Assembly: GCF_004135585.1 (NCBI RefSeq)
Contig: NZ_CP035501.1
Location: 1,413,001 to 1,477,000, forward strand
Length of the DNA stretch: 64,000 nucleotides
From: Sphingosinicella sp. BN140058
Lineage (GTDB): Bacteria > Pseudomonadota > Alphaproteobacteria > Sphingomonadales > Sphingomonadaceae
Direction of reading: 5' to 3'
Shown piece by piece: positions 35,605 through 44,996 of the stretch. The position numbers were made by a program, and so were the translations under genes. Under the pieces are notes generated by a model that did not search any database, was not told the origin of the DNA, and worked only from the letters and a program-made list of their open reading frames with translations. The stretch's first letter is position 1, and the number at the start of each line of letters is the position of its first letter.

Positions 35605-36125
35605 AGGTCGCCTATCAGGGGGCGCCCGGCGCGTTCGGCCATCAGGCGGCGCTCGCTTTCTGCCCGGGCTGCGAGCTCGTGCCGGCAGACACGTTCGCCG
35701 AAGTCGCGCGGGCGGTCGCCTCCGGCGGGGCCGAGCGCGGGGTGCTGCCGGTCGAGAACAGCCGCGCAGGTCCGGTCGAGGGCGTTGCCGAGATCATCGC
35801 ATCGAGCGGCGTGCGGGTGCTCGCCGAGCATCCCCTCCGCGTTCGCATGCACCTGCTCGCGCTGCCCGGCGTCACGCTCGCGGACGTGAAGCTCGTCCGC
35901 AGCCATCCGGTCGCCTTGCTGCAATGCGCGGAAAAGGTGGCGGCGCTCGGCCTCGAAGCCGAGCCCGCCGCCAACACCGCGTTCGCGGCCCGCGATCTGA
36001 GGACCCGGGATCGCGCGGTGCTGGCGTCGGAAGCCGCGGCCTCCGCCTACGGGCTCGCCATTCTGGTGCCGGACATGCAGGACGATCCCGACAATGCCAC
36101 CCGCTTTGCAGTGATCGCAAAGTAA
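35601..36125 (+). CDS. pheA: Prephenate dehydratase without ACT domain
   Basis: 174 residues from GTG 35601, overlapping the upstream stop. The catalytic domain is recognisable: AYQGAPGAFGHQAAL, GVLPVENSRAGPVEGV, LVRSHPVALLQCAEK, NTAFAARDL, LASEAAASAYGL and the end motif NATRFAVI, which contains the conserved TRF. Usual PheA proteins have ~280 residues with a C-terminal ACT domain that binds Phe; this one stops one residue past the catalytic domain. It makes phenylpyruvate. Loss of feedback control by ACT may be offset by the leader or by the fused DAHP synthase. Confidence 0.88.
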   Translation: MKVAYQGAPGAFGHQAALAFCPGCELVPADTFAEVARAVASGGAERGVLPVENSRAGPVEGVAEIIASSGVRVLAEHPLRVRMHLLALPGVTLADVKLVRSHPVALLQCAEKVAALGLEAEPAANTAFAARDLRTRDRAVLASEAAASAYGLAILVPDMQDDPDNATRFAVIAK

Positions 36126-36237
36126 TCTTCGCGGCAGGCAAGCGCCCGGCGCCGAACCATGCGAAGCGGCAAACGAGACTTGCCCCGAGGCAGCAGAGCC
36201 CGCAAAGACGCGCCGCCGGCCTTCTGAGGAACTTGCC

Positions 36238-36597
36238 ATGTCGATTGCGGGAACGAGGATCCTCCTGGTCGAAGACGAGGCGATCATCGCGATGATGGCC
36301 GAGGATATGCTGGAAGAGCTCGGCTGCGAGATCGCGGCGGCGGCGACGGCGCTGCCGGCCGCGCTCGAACTCGCCGAGCAGACGGCGTTCGACGTCGCCC
36401 TGCTCGATATCAATTTGAACGGGGTCGACAGCGCGCCATTGGCGGAGATGCTCCGTGCCCGCGGAACGCCGTTCATCTTCACCACCGGCTATGGTTCGGC
36501 CGGGCGCCCTCCGGCGTTCACCGACGTTCCGCTGGTCAGCAAGCCTTACCGTGCCGAAGATCTGGCCGAGGCGATCAGGACCGCGATCAGCGCCTGA
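36238..36597 (+). CDS. Single-domain response regulator (CheY-like)
   Basis: 119 residues, only a receiver domain: acidic pair E12/D13 (LLVEDEAI), phospho-acceptor D57 (VALLDINLNG), Thr in FIFTTGYG and K102 in LVSKPYR. No output domain. GAGGA precedes the ATG. The LNG and TTGYG pattern is like receivers that act with HWE-type histidine kinases in alphaproteobacteria, but no kinase is adjacent. Convergent and abutting the peptidase gene. Confidence 0.9.
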   Translation: MSIAGTRILLVEDEAIIAMMAEDMLEELGCEIAAAATALPAALELAEQTAFDVALLDINLNGVDSAPLAEMLRARGTPFIFTTGYGSAGRPPAFTDVPLVSKPYRAEDLAEAIRTAISA

Positions 36598-37914
36598 TCA
36601 TCTCTTGCCGAGCACGCCCAGCGCGCCGGTGACGAGGCTCTCGGTCGCGGTCGAGATCACCGCCTCCGCATCGGGCGCCCAGAACGGGCTGTGCAGGCTC
36701 GGCAGCTTGGCGGGATCGCCTGCTGCCTGGTCCCACTGCGCCTTGGGCACGCCGCCGACCCACAATATCGTGCTCTCGATCGACTTGTCGGCGAGGTGGA
36801 AGCGGCTGAAATCCTCGCCGCCCATCACCGGCTTGGTCTTGAGCACCCGGTCCGGCCCAAAACGCGCAGTGAGCAGGGCGGCGGTATCCGCCGTCAGCTT
36901 GTCGGTATTGTAGGTCGCGGGCGTATATTCGCTCATCTTGTGGGTGACGACCGGCATCCGATCCTTGGGCATGCCGGCGGCGATCGCCTCGCCCTCGACG
37001 ATCCGCCGGATGCCGTCGAGAAGGATCTTGCGGGTCTCGTCGGTATAGGAACGGACGGTGAGCAGCAACGTCGCCTCGTCCGAGATGATGTTGTGCTTGG
37101 CGCCCGCATGAAAGCTGCCGACGGTCACCACCGCGGGCTCCTGCGGATCGACTTCGCGGCTGACCAGGGTCTGGAGTGCCATCACGATCCGGCTGGCGAG
37201 CACGATCGGATCCTTGGTGGTGTGCGGATAGGCGCCGTGGCCGCCAATGCCTTTCACCTGGATGTCGACGCTGTCGACATTGGCGAGCGCAGGTCCGACC
37301 GAATAGCCGACCACGCCGGCCGCGAGCCCGGCGCTGTCGTGAAAGGCGAGCGCGTGGGTTGGCTTGGGGAAGCGCGTGTATAGGCCGTCGTCGAGCATCG
37401 CCTTGGCGCCGGTGCCGATCTCCTCGCCCGGCTGCCCGATCATGACGAGCGTTCCCGACCAGCGGTCCTTCATCGCCGCCAGGCGCCGGGCGACCCCGAT
37501 CCAGGTGGTCATGTGGGTGTCGTGGCCGCAGGCATGCATCACGCCGCTCTCCACCCCGGCGAGGCTGGTGCCGCGAAGCTTGGAGGCGAAAGGTAGCCCG
37601 GTCTGCTCGATCACCGGCAGCCCGTCCATATCGGCGCGGATCAAGAGGACCGGGCCCGGGCCGTTCTTCATCACCGCGACGACGCCGGTCTTGCCGACGC
37701 CGGTGGTGACCTCGAAACCCAGCTTCTTCGCTTCGGCGGCGAGCTTCGCCGCGCTCTTCACCTCCTGCATGCTGAGCTCGGGATTGGCATGGAGGTCGCG
37801 ATAGATGGTCATCAGCGACGGCATGTCGGCGCGCACCTGATCGGCAAGCGGATCGGCCGCGGCCGGCACGGCGAACGCGAGCAGAAGGGCGGCGGGAAGA
37901 CGAGCCATGCGCAT
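36598..37914 (-). CDS. M20-family amidohydrolase/peptidase, secreted
   Basis: 438 residues from ATG 37914, which has GAGGAG at ideal spacing; the frame also opens at a GTG (37923). Signal peptide MARLPAALLLAFAVPAAA. The M20D features are IYRDLHANPELSMQE, IRADMDGLPV, MHACGHDTHMTTWIG (metal His/Asp), GQPGEEIGTGAKAML (catalytic and metal Glu), GGHGAYPHTTKDP and MGGEDFSRF. Related enzymes hydrolyse N-acyl or indole-acetyl amino acids and dipeptides; here acting in the periplasm. Follows the DUF4893 lipoprotein gene by 5 bp. Confidence 0.9.
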   Translation of the reverse strand: MRMARLPAALLLAFAVPAAADPLADQVRADMPSLMTIYRDLHANPELSMQEVKSAAKLAAEAKKLGFEVTTGVGKTGVVAVMKNGPGPVLLIRADMDGLPVIEQTGLPFASKLRGTSLAGVESGVMHACGHDTHMTTWIGVARRLAAMKDRWSGTLVMIGQPGEEIGTGAKAMLDDGLYTRFPKPTHALAFHDSAGLAAGVVGYSVGPALANVDSVDIQVKGIGGHGAYPHTTKDPIVLASRIVMALQTLVSREVDPQEPAVVTVGSFHAGAKHNIISDEATLLLTVRSYTDETRKILLDGIRRIVEGEAIAAGMPKDRMPVVTHKMSEYTPATYNTDKLTADTAALLTARFGPDRVLKTKPVMGGEDFSRFHLADKSIESTILWVGGVPKAQWDQAAGDPAKLPSLHSPFWAPDAEAVISTATESLVTGALGVLGKR

Positions 37915-37919
37915 GTCAG

Positions 37920-38564
37920 TCACTCCTCGGGGATCAGCTCGATCACGTCGACGAGCGATTCGAAATGGGGGCGGGGAAATACCAGGCGCCAGCGGCGGTC
38001 CTCGATCCGCTCGAGGAGTCCGGCGAGTGCCCGATCCTCGTCATGGCCGTAGCGCAGGGTGCCTTCCTCGTCGCCGAGCTGCAGCGTGCCGAGGAAGATC
38101 ATGCGCTGGTCGCTATCCGGAAACAGCCGCCCGATCGGACGCTGCGAGCCGGTCAGCTTGGCGAATTCCCGGGTCGTCTCGCCCGGGCCGATGCGGCAGC
38201 GAAAGGCGGGATAGGTGACATAATCGAGCAGGCCTTCGCTCTTGGCGCCGAGCTTGAGCACCCGGCAGCGATAATCGCCGGCCGGAGGCGATACCTGCGC
38301 CATGGCGGCGTCCGGCACCAGCAGTCGTCCCTCGGCGACGATCGCGTCGCCGTGACCGCCGGTGCGAGCCTTTTGCAGCGCCTCCAGCCAGGCGTCGCGC
38401 CAGTCGCGGATGCGGGCACGGTCGGTGTCGGTCGCGACCGCGCGCCAGGCGGCATCTTTTTGGGGCACCGCCTCGGCAGGGCCGGTCCGCTCGGCAGCGC
38501 AGCCGGCCGCCAGCAGCATGAGCGGGATCAGGGCGCCGTGCACCGGCTTGAGCGAGGACATCAT
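37920..38564 (-). CDS. DUF4893 lipoprotein
   Basis: 214 residues. Lipoprotein signal with lipobox LLAAGC. The body AWRAVATDTDRARIRDWRDAWLEAL, EGRLLVPDAA, PAGDYRCRVLKLG and the tail DRRWRLVFPRPHFESLVDVIELIPEE fit the DUF4893 family of sphingomonads, whose role is unknown. First in a two-gene unit with the secreted M20 peptidase, so a shared envelope role is plausible. Confidence 0.82.
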   Translation of the reverse strand: MMSSLKPVHGALIPLMLLAAGCAAERTGPAEAVPQKDAAWRAVATDTDRARIRDWRDAWLEALQKARTGGHGDAIVAEGRLLVPDAAMAQVSPPAGDYRCRVLKLGAKSEGLLDYVTYPAFRCRIGPGETTREFAKLTGSQRPIGRLFPDSDQRMIFLGTLQLGDEEGTLRYGHDEDRALAGLLERIEDRRWRLVFPRPHFESLVDVIELIPEE

Positions 38565-38618
38565 CGCCTCAGCATAAGGCGTATGGCGGATCGATCAACG
38601 CCGCAGAAACAGCCGGAA

Positions 38619-38748
38619 GGGCCACCCCCTTTCCCTCCACGAAATCGCGGATGGGAGGCGGAAGGCGGAGCGACCGGAGAGCATCGCCTGTGCCGCCCCG
38701 CCCCGTTCTGCTCCCATGCAGCATTTGCTGGAGGGGTGGGGGTGGCCC
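38619..38748. repeat. Interrupted palindrome downstream of bdhA-like gene
   Basis: GGGCCACCCCC-TT-TCCCTCC on the left (38619-38638) is complementary to GGAGGGGTGGGGGTGGCCC on the right (38730-38748) across ~91 nt; the 11-nt outer arms are perfect. It fills the gap between the dehydrogenase end and the DUF4893 gene start. A third kind of sphingomonad-style intergenic palindrome in this window. Confidence 0.6.
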
Positions 38749-38760
38749 GTCTTCAAACCT

Positions 38761-39546
38761 TTACGCTGCCGTCCAGCCGCCATCCATCGACAGATTCGCG
38801 CCGGTGATCGACGCCGCCTCATCGCGGCACAGGAAGAGCGCCAGCGCCGCTACCTCCTCGACGGTGACGAACTTCTTGGTCGGCTGGGCGGCGAGCAGGA
38901 CGTCGTTCATCACTTGCTCGCGGGTGAGGCTGCGGGCCTTCATCGTGTCCGGGATCTGATTCTCGACCAGAGGTGTCCAGACATAGCCGGGGCTGATGCA
39001 GTTGACCGTGATGCCCGCGGTCGCCGTTTCCAGCGCCACCGCCTTGGTGAAGCCGGCGACGCCGTGCTTGGTGGCGACATAGGGCGCCTTGTTGGGGCTG
39101 GCGACGAGGCTGTGCGCGGAGGCCGTGTTGATGACTCTCCCCCAGCCTTTCGCCTTCATCGCCGGCAAAGCGAGGCGCGTGGTGTGGAACACCGCCGAGA
39201 GGTTGAGCGCGATGATCAGATCCCAGCGGTCTACCGGAAACTGATCGATCGGTGCGACATGCTGCATGCCGGCATTGTTGATCAGGATGTCGATCGCCCC
39301 GAAGCGATCGGCCGCCTGATCGATCATGCGCTCGATCGCGCTCGGATCGGTGAGATCGGCATTGCTGTACAGGGCCCCTGCCCCGCTTGCCTGTTCCAGA
39401 CCGGAGCGGATCGCCTCGATCGCGGCGTCGTCACCGAAGCCGTTGATGACGATGTTGGCCCCCTCGGCGGCGAGTGCCTGGGCGCAGGCGAGGCCGATAC
39501 CCGAGGTGGATCCGGTGACGAGGGCGGTCTTTCCCGAAAGCAGCAT
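38761..39546 (-). CDS. bdhA: 3-hydroxybutyrate dehydrogenase (SDR family)
   Basis: 261 residues. Short-chain dehydrogenase with TGSTSGIG (NAD-binding glycines), NNAGMQHVAPI, the active-site Ser in NTASAHSLVAS and YVATKHGVAGFTK (Tyr-x-x-x-Lys). The GMQHVAPI, SPGYVWTPLVENQI and QPTKKFVTVEEV stretches are those of D-3-hydroxybutyrate dehydrogenases, which turn 3-hydroxybutyrate into acetoacetate during polyhydroxybutyrate or ketone use. Single gene, cytoplasmic. Confidence 0.9.
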   Translation of the reverse strand: MLLSGKTALVTGSTSGIGLACAQALAAEGANIVINGFGDDAAIEAIRSGLEQASGAGALYSNADLTDPSAIERMIDQAADRFGAIDILINNAGMQHVAPIDQFPVDRWDLIIALNLSAVFHTTRLALPAMKAKGWGRVINTASAHSLVASPNKAPYVATKHGVAGFTKAVALETATAGITVNCISPGYVWTPLVENQIPDTMKARSLTREQVMNDVLLAAQPTKKFVTVEEVAALALFLCRDEAASITGANLSMDGGWTAA

Positions 39547-39701
39547 GCGCGCCTTCTCCTTGGCTGATGGTCAGCCGCTCTTTCCGGCCTCGCCGCGGCA
39601 TTTGCAACCGTGGCCGGGTTCCGCGCATTCTCCCGGTTCGAACCTGAGGATCAAGGCCGGCGCCCGCCTGGCGTTGCACCTCGCAGCAGGAAGTGAGCCG
39701 G

Positions 39702-40628
39702 ATGCGCCTCGACGATTATCGAACGAGTGACAATGTCAGCGATCAGCGCGGGCAGAGTTTCGGCGGCGGCGGGTTCGGCGGCGGCGGCGGCGGGATCTTC
39801 GGCCTGCTGTTCGGACTGGTGCTCAGTCGCTTCGGAATCGGCGGCGTTCTGATCCTGGCGCTCGGCTATTGCGCGCTCACCACCCTGGGCGGCGGAGGAT
39901 CGCTCGGCGTCGGCGGAGGCACAGAGGTCGCGCCGCATCAGGCGCGCGGCGGCGCCAATGCGCAGGAAGCCTGCGCGATCGATCCGGCCAGCAAATTCTC
40001 CTGCCAGGTGCTCGCCAATACGGAGGACACCTGGTCGCGCATCTTCCAGGCACAGGGCCAGAGATATCAGCCCGCCGGCTTCGTCTTCTACGGCGGCAGG
40101 GGACAATCGGGCTGCGGCGCGGCGCAATCGGCGATGGGCCCCTTCTACTGCCCCACCGACAACCGCATCTACCTGGACACGTCATTCTACGGCGAGTTGC
40201 AGAACCGCTTCGGTGCTGCCGGCGATTTCGCGCAGGCCTATGTCATCGCCCACGAGGTCGGTCACCATCTGCAATTCCTGACCGGCACGCTGAACCGCGC
40301 GCACGAGCAGCAGCAAAGCGTGTCGAGCCGCGAGGGCAATGCCATCCAGGTCCGCGTCGAGTTGCAGGCGGATTGCTATGCGGGCGTGTGGGCCGCCAAC
40401 GCTAAGGACGCACAAGGACGTGCGGCGCTGGAGCCCGGCGATATCGAAGAAGGACTTCGCGCGGCCCAGGCGATCGGCGACGACACGCTGCAGCGCCAGG
40501 CGCAGGGCCGGGTCGTCCCCGAAGCCTTCACCCATGGTAGCGCCGAGCAGCGCCAGCGCTGGCTGCGGCGCGGGCTGGAGAGCGGCGATCCCGCCAGCTG
40601 CGACACGTTTGCGGCCGCCACTGTCTGA
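39702..40628 (+). CDS. ypfJ: YpfJ-family neutral zinc metallopeptidase-like membrane protein
   Basis: 308 residues from ATG 39702 with AGGA upstream (a GTG lies three codons earlier). N-terminal Gly-rich stretch (SFGGGGFGGGGGGIFG), one membrane segment (~33-60), then GFVFYGGRGQSGCGAAQSAMGPFYCPTDNRIYLD and the zinc motif H184-E-V-G-H188 (VIAHEVGHHLQ). QVRVELQADCYAGVWA supplies a downstream acidic ligand. The family (PF04228) is conserved but uncharacterised. Single gene. Confidence 0.9.
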   Translation: MRLDDYRTSDNVSDQRGQSFGGGGFGGGGGGIFGLLFGLVLSRFGIGGVLILALGYCALTTLGGGGSLGVGGGTEVAPHQARGGANAQEACAIDPASKFSCQVLANTEDTWSRIFQAQGQRYQPAGFVFYGGRGQSGCGAAQSAMGPFYCPTDNRIYLDTSFYGELQNRFGAAGDFAQAYVIAHEVGHHLQFLTGTLNRAHEQQQSVSSREGNAIQVRVELQADCYAGVWAANAKDAQGRAALEPGDIEEGLRAAQAIGDDTLQRQAQGRVVPEAFTHGSAEQRQRWLRRGLESGDPASCDTFAAATV

Positions 40629-40631
40629 GGT

Positions 40632-41144
40632 TCAGTCCCGCTCCACCGCGCGGGCGTAGACCGCTCGCGCGTCGGGGCTGAAGCAGACGAACAGGACCTC
40701 GTCGAACGCCTCCGGCGCCGCAACGATTTCGGCAGCGACCGTCTCGGCGGCCACGCTTGCGGCGTCCTCGACCGGGTAGCCGTAAATCCCGGTCGAGATC
40801 GCAGGGAAGGCGATGCTCCGCAGGCCGTGCCGGCGCGCGAGCGCAAGGCTGTTGCGGTAGCAATTCGCCAGAGTTTCCGGCTCTCCCTGTCCGCCGCCGC
40901 GCCAGACTGGACCGACCGTGTGGATGACGTGGGCTGCGGGAAGCCGATAGCCTTTGGTGATCTTCGCCTCACCCGGCCGGCAGCCGCCGAGGGTTCGGCA
41001 TTCCGCAACGAGCTCCGGGCCGGCAGCACGGTGAATGGCGCCGTCCACTCCGCCGCCGCCGAGCAGGCTCGAATTGGCGGCATTGACGATCGCGTCGACG
41101 GCCAGGGTGGTGATGTCCCCCTCGATCACCCGCCACGCGGTCAT
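40632..41144 (-). CDS. Macrodomain O-acetyl-ADP-ribose deacetylase-like protein
   Basis: 170 residues, one domain. [30 protein letters not shown] and [10 protein letters not shown], then [14 protein letters not shown], are the MacroD/YmdB signatures for ADP-ribose binding and hydrolysis of O-acetyl-ADP-ribose or mono-ADP-ribosyl esters. The start overlaps the stop of the amidotransferase gene by 4 bp (ATGA). No ADP-ribosyltransferase gene is in the window. Confidence 0.92.
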   Translation of the reverse strand: MTAWRVIEGDITTLAVDAIVNAANSSLLGGGGVDGAIHRAAGPELVAECRTLGGCRPGEAKITKGYRLPAAHVIHTVGPVWRGGGQGEPETLANCYRNSLALARRHGLRSIAFPAISTGIYGYPVEDAASVAAETVAAEIVAAPEAFDEVLFVCFSPDARAVYARAVERD

Positions 41145-41833
41145 TCCGGCTCGTCCCTGAGGAAGCTGCGTATCCAGCCGGCGACGCAGGCGCTGTCGTT
41201 CGGGCCTGCCAGCGACGCGATCGCCGCGTCCGGATCGGGCAGGCGGTCGCGCCGGCTCTCGACCAGTGCCTGCGCGAAGGCGGGAGCGAATTCCGGATGG
41301 AACTGCATCGAAAGCGCCGGATGGTCGGTATAAGCGAGGACGCCATAGGGGCTGAACGCGCTGCCCGCGAGCACCTCGACAGCAGGCGGCGGAACCACGA
41401 TCTGATCCTGGTGCGATGCCGGCACCGAGACGCGCGCTTCGCCGTTCATGAACGGTCGCTGCGTCTTGATCTCCAGCGTTTGCAGGCCGACGCCCCAGCC
41501 ACGCTCCGATTTCTCGACGATCCCGCCGAACGCCTCGGCCATGATCTGGTGGCCGAAGCAGATGCCGACGATTCTCGCCTTGCCCTTGGCCGCACGCAGG
41601 AAGTCCTTGAGCGGCGCGATCCAGGGATGCTCTTCATAGACTCCGGCGGGCGAGCCGGTGACCAGATAGGCCGGGAAGTCTTCCGGCCGTTCCGGCAGCT
41701 CGCCCGCAGCGACATCGAAGGAAACGGCTTCGAAGTCTCTCCCGAGCAAATCCGCGAACATGGCGGGGTAGGTGCCGAAGCGGCCGGCGAGATCCGCGGG
41801 CGGACGGCCCGTCTCGAGAATGGCGATGCGCAT
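41141..41833 (-). CDS. Class I glutamine amidotransferase-like protein
   Basis: 230 residues. Nucleophile Cys in [15 protein letters not shown], His/Glu in LSMQFHPEF, and [12 protein letters not shown] near the oxyanion site. It is a free-standing triad amidotransferase or gamma-glutamyl hydrolase-like enzyme with no synthetase domain, so the ammonia acceptor is unknown. Coupled to the downstream macrodomain gene. It lies 50 bp beyond the end of the RiPP-like operon on the same strand and could be co-transcribed with it. Confidence 0.85.
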   Translation of the reverse strand: MRIAILETGRPPADLAGRFGTYPAMFADLLGRDFEAVSFDVAAGELPERPEDFPAYLVTGSPAGVYEEHPWIAPLKDFLRAAKGKARIVGICFGHQIMAEAFGGIVEKSERGWGVGLQTLEIKTQRPFMNGEARVSVPASHQDQIVVPPPAVEVLAGSAFSPYGVLAYTDHPALSMQFHPEFAPAFAQALVESRRDRLPDPDAAIASLAGPNDSACVAGWIRSFLRDEPE

Positions 41834-41883
41834 CGCCGCTATCTAAGGCGCGTTCGCCCCCCGGTGAAGGGGAGCGCCCCTGT

Positions 41884-43713
41884 TCACGCGGCCAGCCGCA
41901 GATCCCGTGCCTTCTCCAGATCGCGGAGATATTGGTCCTCGTGCGCCATTGCCCGGTAGATTTCGGCGCGATTCTCGTAGTGGCTCGGTTCGTCGCGCTC
42001 GATGGCGATGACATGATCCATGTCGCGCAGCGCACCGGTGAGATCGCCCCGCGCGAAATAGGCCACCGCACGATTGACCCGCGCCGTGACCAATTCCCCG
42101 TCGAGCGCAATCGCCGTCTCGATATCGGCCAGGGCTTCGTCTTCCCGGCCGAGCGCATCCAGGATCTCCGCCCGCATCAGCAGCGCTTCGCTTTGTGCGG
42201 GATCGAGTTCGAGGCTGTAGCCGAAAGCAGCCAGCGCCTCGTCCCATTGCTCGAGATGGGTATGGCACACTGCCTTGTTGAAATGCACCTGCGGATAGGG
42301 CGCGCTGTAGGCGATCGCCCGATCATAGGCTTCGAGAGCCTCCGCGTAGCGCTCCTGCCGTTGCAGGATGTTGCCTGCCTCGTTGTGATATTCCGAATAA
42401 TAAGGGTCCATCTCCGCTGCCTGGGCATAATAAGCGAGCGCATCATCGAGGCGATCGAGCATCACGTAGACCTGAGCGGCATTATATTGCAGCACCGAGC
42501 GATGCAGCTTGTGCCGGTGCTCGCCGAGCTCGGCGGTAAGCAAGGCATAGCCTTCGGTGCACAGCGCAAGCGCCTCTTCCCGACGCCCCTGCCGTACCCG
42601 CAGGAAAGCAAGACCATTGTCGCTGAACACCTTGAAGAAATGATATTCGTCCGGCGGCAGCATGCCCCGCGCTGCCGCGACCATCTCTCCGGCGAGGCCG
42701 AGATGATGTTCGGCGCGGCCTATGTCCTGCACCGTCGCGTAGCGCAGATGCACCATCGCAAGCACGTAGTTCATCTTTGCGAGCAGATCGGGGCGGGTCA
42801 GATGCTCGCCGGCGAGGGCTTCCACGACGGATTGGGCGCGGTCCTGCTGACCCACCATGACCAGACCCTGGAAGATGTTGCCGACGAGGTTCCAGCGCAG
42901 CACCTGATCGTCACCCACGATTGCGTCGAAATGCGGCAGCACCGCCTCGGCGAAGCTGCCGGATTCATGATAATAGCCGTAGTGATTGCAGATCGAGAGC
43001 GCCCGGATCGCCAGACGCGCCGCCGCCAGTTCGTAGCCGTAATGACGGTAATGCGCGAGCAAGGCCGGATAATGCTGCTCGAACAGATCGAAGCCGCAGC
43101 TGTCCAATACAGCCTCGAGCTGCTCTTTCTCTTGCTCGTCGATGATGGTCGACGGCAGCTCGTTCTGCACCAGCTCCGCAAAGGGCTCCGGCGCGCTGGC
43201 ATTTCCATCTTCGGTTTCGACGACGACTTTGATCGACGATGCGCGCCGCGCGAGCTCCGCGAAGAAGCGCCGGCTGAGATGCTGCGCCTCGTCGAAGCCA
43301 CGCGCGAGCACGGTCCATTGGCCGGTCGGCGCGACTTCCCGCTGCCAATCGACGATCAGTTCGACGAGGCTGTGGACGATGCGATAGGCACGATCGAGCG
43401 GGAAGTTGCGAGTCCGCTCGGTGCCTTCGCTGCTGTCGGTCAAGGTCGCATGAACCAGGGCGAGCCCCTGCCGATGCCTGGGCAGCACCATGTGCAGCGC
43501 GTAATTGTAGCGGTCGATCAGATCGTCGCGACCGAGCCGGCGCAGCGCCAGATACGCGGATTCGACCAGATCCTCGATTCCCGCCCAGGTGCCCCGGTGC
43601 GAGAAGCGCGCGTCGAGGACGAAGGCTCGGTCTTCGCCGCGAGTTCCGGGATCGCGTCCGGCCTCCCCTCGCCCGGTAAGTGTACGGAAACGATGGTCGA
43701 CAGCTGCGCTCAT
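41884..43713 (-). CDS. Large TPR-repeat protein of the RiPP-like operon
   Basis: 609 residues from ATG 43713, which overlaps the protease stop (ATGA). Residues ~1-190 match nothing I recognise, with Arg/Asp-rich FSHRGTWAGIEDLVESAYLALRRLG and YNYALHMVLPRHRQGLALV. The rest is helical repeats; clear TPR units start near residue 370, e.g. QYNAAQVYVMLDRLDDALAYYAQAAEMDP and AGNILQRQERYAEALEAYDRAIAYS. No signal peptide or membrane segment, so cytoplasmic. It could serve as a scaffold, regulator or self-protection factor for the peptide system; the function is unknown. Confidence 0.8.
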   Translation of the reverse strand: MSAAVDHRFRTLTGRGEAGRDPGTRGEDRAFVLDARFSHRGTWAGIEDLVESAYLALRRLGRDDLIDRYNYALHMVLPRHRQGLALVHATLTDSSEGTERTRNFPLDRAYRIVHSLVELIVDWQREVAPTGQWTVLARGFDEAQHLSRRFFAELARRASSIKVVVETEDGNASAPEPFAELVQNELPSTIIDEQEKEQLEAVLDSCGFDLFEQHYPALLAHYRHYGYELAAARLAIRALSICNHYGYYHESGSFAEAVLPHFDAIVGDDQVLRWNLVGNIFQGLVMVGQQDRAQSVVEALAGEHLTRPDLLAKMNYVLAMVHLRYATVQDIGRAEHHLGLAGEMVAAARGMLPPDEYHFFKVFSDNGLAFLRVRQGRREEALALCTEGYALLTAELGEHRHKLHRSVLQYNAAQVYVMLDRLDDALAYYAQAAEMDPYYSEYHNEAGNILQRQERYAEALEAYDRAIAYSAPYPQVHFNKAVCHTHLEQWDEALAAFGYSLELDPAQSEALLMRAEILDALGREDEALADIETAIALDGELVTARVNRAVAYFARGDLTGALRDMDHVIAIERDEPSHYENRAEIYRAMAHEDQYLRDLEKARDLRLAA

Positions 43714-44996
43714 ATCCGTTGCTCCTCTCCGCGCGTCGGCATCAGCCTGCGCTTCAACCACATGATCATTCCGGTGCCGAACAACGTCAGCGATATCGCC
43801 AGGAAGCAGATCTGATCGACGACGGTGGCGAACGGCGCCGTCGGATCGCGGAAGGTGCGGTAGGCCTGGGCGACGTAATGAACCAAGGTCGGGATCAGGA
43901 CGAAGATCAGCATCGTCACCGCCATCAGCCGTCCGAGCAACCAGATTCCGGCGAACATCCGCAGCACCGAGCGCTGTTTGTAATGCGCAGATGGCGCCGC
44001 TTTGCCGAAGCGTCCGCCGCTCAGCCGATGCCCGAGCTCGCCCAGATAGAGACGCGCGTCGCTATCGAGATCGGGATAATTGAGATGGGTGCACAGCACG
44101 TAATACACGTCCGTGCGCAGGAAGATGTTGAACTGCCAGGTCAGCGTGATGATGATCTGCAGCACCAAGGCCTTGAGCAGCTGGGTGAGATAATCATGTC
44201 CACCCTGGGCGAGCAGGCCGGCAATCACCAGCGTCGTCACCGAAATGGTGAAAAGATCGGTCAGCATCCCGGCGAGCAGCGGCAGGTAGCGCTGCCGTTT
44301 GGGAAGTGCGTGGATGCCCGAAAGATCCGCCTCCGCGACGATCGCCCACAAACGGTTCCCGATGCCCAGTTTGGAACGGACGCCGTAGCGGGCGGCGGCG
44401 AGCATATGGCCCAGTTCGTGGAAGCTGACGGTGCAGGCATAGAGCAGCAGCAGCGGGATCATGGTGAGGGTGATATCGTGCTCGAGCGCGAGCGCGCCCC
44501 AGTCGGGCCGAAGCGCCGGATCGGCCACCATCTTGTAGCCGGCAATCCCGATGACGGCGACGTAGAGCAGAAGGGTGGCGGGCGACAGCAGAGCGCGGGC
44601 AACAGCAGGGCTGCAGGCGAAGGTGAGGCGACGGTCGGATGGTTGCCTGGCCAATCGCCGCTTGAAACCATCTACTTCATCGGCAGGATAGACGAAGCCG
44701 ATCTCGACGAGCGAAGCGATGAAATCGTCGACATCCAGATCGTCGCTATATTCACGGGCAAGAATGGTCTTCACCCGAGCCGCGTCGAGGCCGCTGCGCA
44801 AAAGCTCGATGATCCGTACGCCCTCGGCCGGAAACTGGTAGAATTCCTCCAGATCTGCATTGCCCACCATATAGTCGGCACCGTCCTGCTGGATGGACAG
44901 CGGGATGACGAAATAGCGATCGGACCCGATATCCAGGCTACCCTGCGGCGCCATGCCGGGCACGTCGCTGGCGAGGGGAATGACGGCCTCCGTCAT
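43710..44996 (-). CDS. Membrane zinc protease (M50-like) with N-terminal PqqD-like domain
   Basis: 428 residues. Residues ~40-103 (GADYMVGNADLEEFYQFPAE, IIELLRSGLDAARVKTILA, LDVDDFIASLVEIGFV) look like a PqqD-type RiPP recognition domain. From ~140 there are about seven membrane segments; H193-E-L-G-H197 is the zinc motif (TVSFHELGHMLAAARYG), and D296 in NIFLRTDVYYVL is placed like the third ligand of peptide-zinc-metalloprotease M50 relatives (LR-x-DGYY). Such proteins cut or process peptides in RiPP loci. Coupled at both ends by ATGA overlaps with the NTF2-like and TPR genes. Confidence 0.82.
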   Translation of the reverse strand: MTEAVIPLASDVPGMAPQGSLDIGSDRYFVIPLSIQQDGADYMVGNADLEEFYQFPAEGVRIIELLRSGLDAARVKTILAREYSDDLDVDDFIASLVEIGFVYPADEVDGFKRRLARQPSDRRLTFACSPAVARALLSPATLLLYVAVIGIAGYKMVADPALRPDWGALALEHDITLTMIPLLLLYACTVSFHELGHMLAAARYGVRSKLGIGNRLWAIVAEADLSGIHALPKRQRYLPLLAGMLTDLFTISVTTLVIAGLLAQGGHDYLTQLLKALVLQIIITLTWQFNIFLRTDVYYVLCTHLNYPDLDSDARLYLGELGHRLSGGRFGKAAPSAHYKQRSVLRMFAGIWLLGRLMAVTMLIFVLIPTLVHYVAQAYRTFRDPTAPFATVVDQICFLAISLTLFGTGMIMWLKRRLMPTRGEEQRI

